This document shows, piece after piece, positions 58,383 through 64,000 of a stretch of DNA of 64,000 bases. The stretch spans positions 1,011,283 through 1,075,282 of the forward strand of contig NZ_BMTD01000001.1 in the NCBI RefSeq assembly GCF_014649495.1, written 5' to 3'. The stretch comes from Streptomyces filipinensis (lineage in GTDB: Bacteria; Actinomycetota; Actinomycetes; Streptomycetales; Streptomycetaceae). The stretch's first letter is position 1. Every line of letters begins with the position of its first letter. Below the pieces are notes generated by a model. The model saw only the letters and a program-made list of their open reading frames with translations, had not been told where the DNA came from and ran no database searches. The position numbers and the translations under genes are program-made.

Positions 58383-59193
58383 CGGCGTCCTCCTTGGGGT
58401 CGCTGGTCCCGTCCCTCTTCCCGGCGCCGGGGGCGTCGGACCGGTCCTTGCGCGTGTCCGTCTCCGCGCCGTCCGCCGGGTCCGTGCCGGCGCCCGTTTC
58501 GGTGTCCGTCCGTCCGGTCGGCACGACGACGCAGTCACCGGGGGCGGTGCGGCAGACGACCGCCACCGTCGTGCCCGCGCGTGTGAGGGACCGCAGCACG
58601 TCCCACAGCGCGGCCCGCTCGGTGTCCGAGAGCTTGACGTCGATGTCGTCGACGCCGAGCAGCGCGGGCCGGCCGAGCAGGGCCAGGGCGAGGGACAGGC
58701 GCAGTTCCTGCGGCCGCTCTAGGTCGCGCACGGCGGTCCGGGAACCCTTGGGCAGCGTTTCGAGGTCGAGTCCGGCGGCGGCCAGCGCCGCGTCGACGCG
58801 CAGCCGTGCCTCGTGCGTGCGCTGGGGGCGGGGCCGCAGCAGTTCGCGCAGGGAGTCGCCGAAGCGGCTCTGCAGCAGGGCCCGTTCGCGCAGGTGCTCG
58901 CCGACGGTCAGGGCCGGCTCCAGGTCGGTCACGCCCGCCACGTTGGCCACCGCGCTGACGCGGCGCAGCCCGGCCATGTGCCGGGGGAGTTTGAGGCCGC
59001 CGACGGTGGCCACTCCCTCGGTGGGCTTCATCCGCCCCGTGAGCGCGAGCAGCAGACAGGTACGGCCGGAGCCGGACGGTCCCTCGATCGCGATGAGCGA
59101 GCCGGGCTCCGCGTCGAGGGTGATGCCTCGGAAGGCCCACCCCCGTGGTCCCTTGAGCCCGAGGCCCTCGGCCCTGACGTGCACGCCGTCCAC
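58369..59193 (-). CDS. ABC-type ATPase with degenerate motifs
   Basis: The 274-residue protein has an ABC fold, but its key motifs deviate. Walker A is GPSGSGRT with Arg in place of Lys. The signature LSGGQ reads LERPQ. Walker B reads LLGVDDID, with Asp where the catalytic Glu is expected. A disordered acidic tail follows (about 230-274). It is probably a weak or inactive ATPase that regulates or scaffolds the YhgE protein. The start is GTG 59193, with AAGGGGGG just upstream; a longer frame runs through the operator region. Confidence 0.85.
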   Translation of the reverse strand: MDGVHVRAEGLGLKGPRGWAFRGITLDAEPGSLIAIEGPSGSGRTCLLLALTGRMKPTEGVATVGGLKLPRHMAGLRRVSAVANVAGVTDLEPALTVGEHLRERALLQSRFGDSLRELLRPRPQRTHEARLRVDAALAAAGLDLETLPKGSRTAVRDLERPQELRLSLALALLGRPALLGVDDIDVKLSDTERAALWDVLRSLTRAGTTVAVVCRTAPGDCVVVPTGRTDTETGAGTDPADGAETDTRKDRSDAPGAGKRDGTSDPKEDADALA

Positions 59194-59218
59194 AAGCCCC
59201 CCTTGCCGATCCACGTTT

Positions 59219-59240
59219 TTGAACTGACTGGTCAGTGCAA
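59219..59240. promoter_or_regulatory. TetR-type operator before the ABC/YhgE operon
   Basis: The arms TTGAACTGAC (59219-59228) and GTCAGTGCAA (59231-59240) are complementary at nine of ten positions around TG. The centre ACTGAC-TG-GTCAGT is perfect. It lies 26-47 bases upstream of the ATPase start. Confidence 0.75.
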
Positions 59241-59359
59241 AAATACGCCCGAACCTTCGGTCGAGGCAAAGCCCCAGGTCAGAACGGATTGTCAGTGCCA
59301 TACCTCACGATGGGCACATACGGCATCCGTGCCGTCACCCAGACGACAGGAGGTTCGTC

Positions 59360-59932
59360 ATGGCCAATCCCTCCGCAGCCGCCGCACGCCGGCGCCGCGC
59401 CACCGGCCCTGCCCCCTCACTGACCGGCCCGGCGAGCGACGTGCACCCCGTGCTCCGCCGGGCCACGGCCCCGCCCGCCGCCCTCGACCTGCTCGCCCAG
59501 GCCCGCGCCGGACTGGAGGAGGCCACCGTCCTGGAAACACCGAACGAGCGCTATGCGACGGCCCACCTCGCCGCCCTGCGCACCGCCGCCGCCGTGCTCG
59601 CCGCCCGGGGCCGCCCCGAGACCTCCCCGCGCCGCCGCGCCCGGATCCGCAGCGCCTGGGAAGTGCTGCCCGAGATCACCCCCGAACTGACCGAGTGGAG
59701 CGCGCTGTTCGCCTCCGGCGCCGCCCGCCGTGCCCGTGCCGAGGCCGGCATCCGGGACGCGGCGAGCCGGCGGGACGCCGACGACCTGATACGGGACGTG
59801 GGGATGTTCCTGCGCATCGTCGAGCGGATGCTCGTCCTGCAGCCGGTCCTGCCCCAGCCCCGCCCGGAGGCCGGGGACGCCGGGGGAGCGGCCGGCCCGC
59901 CTCCGCGCAGCGACCTCCCGGACGCGGGCTGA
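59360..59932 (+). CDS. SAV_6107-type HEPN domain protein
   Basis: The 190-residue helical protein has LDLLAQARAGLEEATVLETPNERYATAHLAALRTAAAVLAAR, the start of a HEPN-like domain, and SWEVLPEITPELTEWSALF. The usual RxxxxH nuclease motif of HEPN toxins is not evident, and no nucleotidyltransferase partner is next to it. ATG 59360 follows AGGAGG seven bases upstream. It is a conserved Streptomyces protein of unknown role. Confidence 0.8.
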   Translation: MANPSAAAARRRRATGPAPSLTGPASDVHPVLRRATAPPAALDLLAQARAGLEEATVLETPNERYATAHLAALRTAAAVLAARGRPETSPRRRARIRSAWEVLPEITPELTEWSALFASGAARRARAEAGIRDAASRRDADDLIRDVGMFLRIVERMLVLQPVLPQPRPEAGDAGGAAGPPPRSDLPDAG

Positions 59933-60089
59933 CCACCGGCTGAGAGAGGTTCCGGAGGCGACGACGGCCGCAGCCGGTCCGCCGTGCGAGACGGACACGG
60001 CCGTGCTCCGGCGCGGTGACCGGGACGGCATCGGAGGCAATAGGGTGGAGTCGCCTGAAGCCTTCCAGCCTGCCGAGGAGTCAACAGCC

Positions 60090-60917
60090 GTGTCGGACCC
60101 GATGCGCCCACCCGTCTCCCACCGCCACCCCCAGTGGACGTCGTCGCGCTCCGACACCCCTCGATCCCGCTCCTCCCTGCGTACCGCCGTGGTCTGGGAC
60201 GTGCTCCAGGACGCCCTCGACCGCCGGGTCAAGGCCACCGGACGGGAGTCGCTCGACGTCCTCGACACCGGCGGCGGCAGCGGAAACTTCGCCGTGCCCC
60301 TCGCCCGGCTCGGCCACCGCGTCACCGTGGTGGACCCCAGCCCGAACGCCCTGTTCGCGCTGGAGCGCCGGGCCGCCGAGGCCGGCGTCGCCGACCGGGT
60401 CCGGGGCGTCCAGGGCGACGCGCACGGCCTGTTCGACGTGGTCGAGCGCGGTGGCTACGACGCCGTGCTGTGCCATGGCGTCCTGGAGTACGTCGACGAC
60501 CCGGCCGAGGGCGTTCGCAACGCCGTCGCCGCGCTGCGCGCCGAGGGCGTCCTCAGTCTGCTCGCCGCGGGCCTCGGCGGTGCCGTGCTCGCCCGCGCCC
60601 TCGCCGGGCACTTCACGGAGGCCCGGCAGGCCCTGACCGACCCCGACGGCCGGTGGGGCACCGGTGACCCGGTGCCGCGCCGGTTCACCGCCGATCAGCT
60701 CACCGCGCTGGTCGAGGGCGCGGGCCTGCGGGTGGGCGCCGTGCACGGGGTGCGGGTCTTCGCCGACCTGGTCCCCGGCGTCCTCGTGGACACCGAGCCC
60801 GGCGCCCTCGACGCGCTGCTGAAGCTGGAGGCCGCAGCGGCCGAGCTGGCCGCGTTCCACTCCGTCGCCACCCAGCTGCATGTGCTCGGTGAGACGCGGG
60901 GTGCCGCCGAGGCCTGA
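60090..60917 (+). CDS. SAM-dependent methyltransferase
   Basis: The 275-residue protein has the class I SAM motif VLDTGGGSGNFAVPLARLGH, then VVDPSPNAL (acidic ribose site) and CHGVLEYVDDP. The fold is clear; the substrate (small molecule, lipid or tRNA) is not. The start is GTG 60090, with GAGGAG nine bases upstream; the frame extends to 60003 without a ribosome site. Confidence 0.86.
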   Translation: MSDPMRPPVSHRHPQWTSSRSDTPRSRSSLRTAVVWDVLQDALDRRVKATGRESLDVLDTGGGSGNFAVPLARLGHRVTVVDPSPNALFALERRAAEAGVADRVRGVQGDAHGLFDVVERGGYDAVLCHGVLEYVDDPAEGVRNAVAALRAEGVLSLLAAGLGGAVLARALAGHFTEARQALTDPDGRWGTGDPVPRRFTADQLTALVEGAGLRVGAVHGVRVFADLVPGVLVDTEPGALDALLKLEAAAAELAAFHSVATQLHVLGETRGAAEA

Positions 60918-61116
60918 GCTCACGGCCGTGACCCGCCGCTGATCAGGGCCTGGGCAGCGGATGGAGTACGCCACAAGCCCCCCGATCGTGGGGTTTGCGC
61001 CGTATGATCGAGGTACACCACCCGGCATGACGGGTCGGCTGCCGGGGAATGGAAGCCTCAGCGAGCCGTGACGGCCATGACGGATTCCGGTTCGCCAACT
61101 GGCGCAGAGGGGCGGG

Positions 61117-61145
61117 TTTCACGGGGGCGATTCCCTGCCTATCCT
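61117..61145 (+). promoter_or_regulatory. Promoter of the DUF3040 gene
   Basis: TTTCAC (61117-61122) and TATCCT (61140-61145) are spaced by 17 bases. The leader is about 45 bases and contains GAGGAGGA. The 277-base gap 60918-61194 otherwise shows only a weak inverted repeat around 60975-60990. Confidence 0.45.
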
Positions 61146-61194
61146 GAAGGGACCCCCCGGGTCGCCCCGGCGACTGCACGATGAGGAGGACTCC

Positions 61195-61578
61195 GTGCCG
61201 CTCTCGGAGCACGAGCAGCGCATGCTCGAGCAGATGGAGCGAGCGCTGTACGCCGAAGATCCCAAGTTCGCGTCAGCGCTTGAGGGAAGCGGGCTGCGTA
61301 CGTACACCCGGCGGCGGGTCTACCAGGCGGTCGCAGGCTTCCTCGTGGGTATCGCGCTCCTCATGGCCGGAATGGTCGCGCAGCTGATCTGGGTCAGCGT
61401 GGTGGGTTTCCTCGTCATGCTGGGCTGCGCCGTCCTCGCTGTCACGGGCTGGCGAAAGGCCCCGAAGCCGGGCGAGCAGCCCACGGGCGCCGTCCGCCGC
61501 CAGGTGCGGCCGAAGCGCTCCATGATGGACCGGATCGAGGAGCGCTGGCAGCGCCGCCGGGACGAACAGGGCCGGTAG
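61195..61578 (+). CDS. DUF3040 membrane protein
   Basis: The 127-residue protein starts with the conserved PLSEHEQRMLEQMERALYAEDPKFAS. Two transmembrane helices follow (AVAGFLVGIALLMAGMVAQLIW and VSVVGFLVMLGCAVLAVTGW), and then a basic tail. The family is common in actinomycetes next to the mraZ/ftsI division cluster, which may begin beyond this end of the window. GTG 61195 follows GAGGAGGA. The function is unknown. Confidence 0.9.
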   Translation: MPLSEHEQRMLEQMERALYAEDPKFASALEGSGLRTYTRRRVYQAVAGFLVGIALLMAGMVAQLIWVSVVGFLVMLGCAVLAVTGWRKAPKPGEQPTGAVRRQVRPKRSMMDRIEERWQRRRDEQGR

Positions 61579-61608
61579 CCGTCCGGCGGTCTCCACCGCC
61601 CACGGACG

Positions 61609-61677
61609 ACGCCGGCAGACGACGCAGACGGAGAACGCCGACAGGCGACGCAGACGGAGCACGCCGACAGACGATGC
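61609..61677. repeat. Imperfect 26-bp tandem repeat
   Basis: Copies at 61609-61634, 61635-61660 and (partial) 61661-61677 begin ACGCCGRCAG. They lie between the DUF3040 stop and a terminator. Confidence 0.65.
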
Positions 61678-61711
61678 TGAGGGGCGACCACCGCGGGTGG
61701 CCGCCCCTCAG
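61677..61711. terminator. Bidirectional terminator between DUF3040 and transglutaminase genes
   Basis: CTGAGGGGCG plus CCACC (61677-61692) pairs with the complement (61696-61711) with one mismatch around GCG, between convergent stop codons. Confidence 0.85.
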
Positions 61712-61718
61712 CGCTGTC

Positions 61719-64000
61719 TCAGCCCTGTTGCTGCGAGGGCCGGCTCGGGCCTGGCCTGGCCGCGGCCGCCCGGGCCCGGAGCGCGGACCAGCGGTCCGCC
61801 ACCGCCCACAGCACCCGCACCGACGAGCGGGGCAGGAACAGCGCCCGCAGCCGCGTGCCGGTGCTCACCGTGCCGCGCAGCCCCTCGACCACCCGGCGCA
61901 CGTCCTCCGCCACTCCGGCCGCCGGGCGCGGCCGGGGCGCGTACAGCACCTGCTCCACGGCGTCCGCCACCCGGTGCACCGCGGCACCGGCCGCCGGGTC
62001 CAGCCGGCCGAGACCGACGATCCGGGCCGCCGCCCTGCGCGGGGTCAGCGACTCGTCCGGCGGGATGCCGTGGTCCCAGGCGCTGTCCGTCAGCTCCCGC
62101 CAGACCGCCAGGGTGTGTCCCGCCGCGCCCTGCTCGGTCCGGGCGTGCCCGCCCAGCCGCGCCGACCGCACCCGCAGCCGCCACAGCAGCGGCGACAGCG
62201 GCAGGGCCAGCACCACCAGCGCGGCCAGGCCGATCAGCAGGTACCACCCCGGGCCCGGGCCACCGCCGCCGTCGCTCGGGACCGCCGCCGCGGACGCGGT
62301 GTCGCAGCCCTGCACCTTGACCAGCTCGGGCGTGCAGCTCTCGCTCGCCGAGGGTGCCGCCGAGGGCGCCGTGGACGAGTGGTGCGAGGGCAGGTCCTGG
62401 TCCGGCAGCGAGGTGCCGGGCGTGTCCGACTGGGTGTACGACGGTGTCGTGCCGCGGGTCGGGGTCGGCTCGAAGCGGGTCCAGCCCACGCCCTCGAAGT
62501 ACAGCTCGGGCCAGGCGTGCGCGTCCTTCTGGCTCACCGCGACCGTGCCGTCCGCCTGCGGGGTGCCCGGCGCGAAGCCCACCGCGACCCGGGCCGGAAT
62601 GCCGAGCGTGCGGGCCATCGCCGCCATCGCGAAGGAGAAGTGGACACAGAAGCCCTCCTTCTTCTTCAGGAAGTTCGCGATGGCGTCCGGGCCGCGGCCG
62701 ACCTCCACCTGGGTGTCGTACTGGAAGCCGCCCGTGACGGCGAAGTAGTCCTGGAGCTTGACCGCTTCCTCGTAGTGGCTGCGCGCGCCCGCGGTGATCT
62801 CCTCGGCGGTCTTGGCCACCACCTTCGGCAGCGAGGACGGCACCTCGGTGTACTCGCGCTTCAGGGCCGCGGGCGGCTCCGGCGCGGTGGACAGCTGCTG
62901 CGCGGTCGGCCGCAGGTCCAGGCTGGTCACCTGGTAGGCCGCGCCGCGCGTGGTCTGGCCGTGGTCGCCGACGACGGCCATGCCGACCGGTTCGTAGCGC
63001 CAGCGTCCGCCGATCTTCACCCCGCTCGGCGGGTAAGGCATCGGCAGCCAGTCCTGGGCGTACCAGTCCGCCGCCGTGACCGTGGTCGTCACCGTGCCGC
63101 GCTTGATGTCCGCGCCGAGGCCGAGGGGCGTGGGGAACCGGTCCGGCACGCCGACGACGCGCCGCTGCGCCGGCTTCCAGGTGGTGCCGTCGAAGTCGTC
63201 CAGGGAGGCGATCCGCAGATACAGGTCCGAGATGTCGTTGGTGCTGGTCCGCAGGGTCAGCACCTGGCGGTCGTTGTCCGTGTTCAGGTTGTCGCGCAGT
63301 GCCACCAGCAGGTTGACCGCGCCGCCCCCGAGCCCCTCGCCGCTGCCGGCCCCCACGCCCGTCCCGGCGGCGTCCAGCAGGCCGCCCTGCATCGCGGGCA
63401 GCGCCAGCGGAACCATCAGGGCCACGCCCAGCGCCACCGCCCCGATCCGGCGTCCGGTGCGCACCGGCGCCACCGCGCCGTCCTCCGGGGAGCCCGGGGA
63501 ACGGGGAGCGCCACCGAAGACCCGGCCCCACTGAGCCAGCCGGTCCCGGCCCTCGGCGAGCAGCAGCATCAGATAGCCGGCCGCCGCCACCAGGAACCAC
63601 AGCCAGTCGGCGGCGCCTTGGGACAGCCCGGCGGCCACCGAGTACAGCGCGAGCAGCGGCAGCCCGGCCGGGGCCGCGCTGCGGAAGGTCACCGCGAGCG
63701 TGTCCACCAGCAGGCCGATCACCAGGGCACCGCCGATCAGCATCAGCTTGATGCCTTCGGTGAGGGGCGCCGGGATCGCGTACTCGCCGACGTCGTTGGA
63801 GCCCTGCTGGAGCAGATCGGCGAAGTGCCGGAAGGCGTCCGGCCCCGGGACCAGCCCGATGATCGCGTGCTCCCGCGCGAAGACCAGCGTCAGCAGCACC
63901 AGCGTGGCCAGCGCCTGCGCCACCACGGTCAGCGGCCGGCCCAGCGGCACCCGGCGGGCCGCGGCACCCACCCCGCTCTGCACGGCCAGCAGCGGCACCA
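61719..64000 (-). CDS. TgpA-type transmembrane transglutaminase (5' end outside window)
   Basis: At least 759 residues are visible and the frame runs to the window edge. The N-terminal part has several transmembrane helices (DUF3488). The extracellular transglutaminase-like domain has catalytic Cys in KEGFCVHFSFAMAAMARTLGIP (codon 62648-62646) and His in KDAHAWPELYFEGVGW (codon 62519-62517). A low-complexity Ser/Pro segment, a further helix and a cytoplasmic DUF4129 tail follow. GTG 63998 is an in-frame start but probably not the real one. The family often sits near mraZ/mraW and a DUF58 or MoxR gene. Confidence 0.92.
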   Translation of the reverse strand, partial: VPLLAVQSGVGAAARRVPLGRPLTVVAQALATLVLLTLVFAREHAIIGLVPGPDAFRHFADLLQQGSNDVGEYAIPAPLTEGIKLMLIGGALVIGLLVDTLAVTFRSAAPAGLPLLALYSVAAGLSQGAADWLWFLVAAAGYLMLLLAEGRDRLAQWGRVFGGAPRSPGSPEDGAVAPVRTGRRIGAVALGVALMVPLALPAMQGGLLDAAGTGVGAGSGEGLGGGAVNLLVALRDNLNTDNDRQVLTLRTSTNDISDLYLRIASLDDFDGTTWKPAQRRVVGVPDRFPTPLGLGADIKRGTVTTTVTAADWYAQDWLPMPYPPSGVKIGGRWRYEPVGMAVVGDHGQTTRGAAYQVTSLDLRPTAQQLSTAPEPPAALKREYTEVPSSLPKVVAKTAEEITAGARSHYEEAVKLQDYFAVTGGFQYDTQVEVGRGPDAIANFLKKKEGFCVHFSFAMAAMARTLGIPARVAVGFAPGTPQADGTVAVSQKDAHAWPELYFEGVGWTRFEPTPTRGTTPSYTQSDTPGTSLPDQDLPSHHSSTAPSAAPSASESCTPELVKVQGCDTASAAAVPSDGGGGPGPGWYLLIGLAALVVLALPLSPLLWRLRVRSARLGGHARTEQGAAGHTLAVWRELTDSAWDHGIPPDESLTPRRAAARIVGLGRLDPAAGAAVHRVADAVEQVLYAPRPRPAAGVAEDVRRVVEGLRGTVSTGTRLRALFLPRSSVRVLWAVADRWSALRARAAAARPGPSRPSQQQG

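Noticed and set aside
59360..59932. HEPN toxin-antitoxin or defence system
   Set aside because: No partner gene, no nuclease motif and no mobile-element context.

Overview
This 64 kb window is ordinary chromosomal core from a high-GC actinomycete, almost certainly Streptomyces. The evidence is very strong GC bias at third codon positions, frequent GTG/TTG starts, many apparently leaderless genes, and a gene order recalled for the respiration/trp/thi/pkn block of S. coelicolor (around SCO2096-SCO2155). Much of the same order is also recalled from Mycobacterium tuberculosis (about Rv2172c-Rv2200c), so this is an ancient conserved block. I see no tRNA, rRNA, insertion sequence, prophage, CRISPR array or biosynthetic cluster.

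Layout. 1-7960: aa3 oxidase and bcc genes (ctaD partial, ctaF, ctaE, qcrC-qcrA-qcrB), interrupted by a lipoprotein L,D-transpeptidase and a receiver-like protein. 8084-11620: trpD, a SAM-IV riboswitch with a class V aminotransferase, and a decayed beta-propeller gene. 11633-18196: stand-alone Lrp/AsnC ligand-binding protein, rhomboid protease, zinc-ribbon protein, NYN-domain protein, two tandem NlpC/P60 endopeptidases and a lipoprotein zinc peptidase. 18177-18917: a decayed PadR regulator and membrane-protein debris. 18918-29515: GT87 and GT4 mannosyltransferase-like genes, cholesterol oxidase, acyl-CoA ligase, phosphoesterase, SRPBCC protein, ArsA-like protein, DUF5304 protein and glucokinase. 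29661-38093: EEP hydrolase, CubicO-type serine hydrolase with its probable TetR regulator, membrane protein, alpha/beta hydrolase, PlsC acyltransferase, MacS-MacR two-component system and phosphofructokinase. 38197-41712: fused anthranilate synthase behind a Trp-rich attenuator, divergent from class II DAHP synthase. 41853-50892: bfd/bfr, SUOX-fold oxidoreductase, endonuclease IV, PASTA kinase, thiO-thiS-thiG under a TPP riboswitch, FAD reductase and an Rv2175c-like DNA-binding protein. 50986-64000: thiE, metF, a tyrosine-rich membrane protein, a CrtI-like oxidoreductase, an ABC/YhgE/TetR operon, HEPN protein, methyltransferase, DUF3040 protein and a partial TgpA-type transglutaminase.

How it fits together. 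The left end builds the cytochrome bcc-aa3 chain. Aromatic flux is represented at entry (DAHP synthase) and at the tryptophan branch (fused anthranilate synthase and TrpD). Thiamine and one-carbon genes cluster near the right-centre. Envelope genes (L,D-transpeptidase, NlpC/P60, PIM-type mannosyltransferases, PlsC, PASTA kinase) are scattered throughout.

Most noteworthy are regulatory features: three RNA regulators (SAM-IV, trp attenuator, TPP); a shared operator motif linking the CubicO gene to a TetR gene; a TetR-type palindrome in front of the ABC/YhgE operon; a palindrome covering the ctaE start codon; a MacR-like site; a repeat family that always follows a gene in the same orientation; and Asp104/Lys125 PPi-type residues in the phosphofructokinase. 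I did not find a clearly new multi-gene system.
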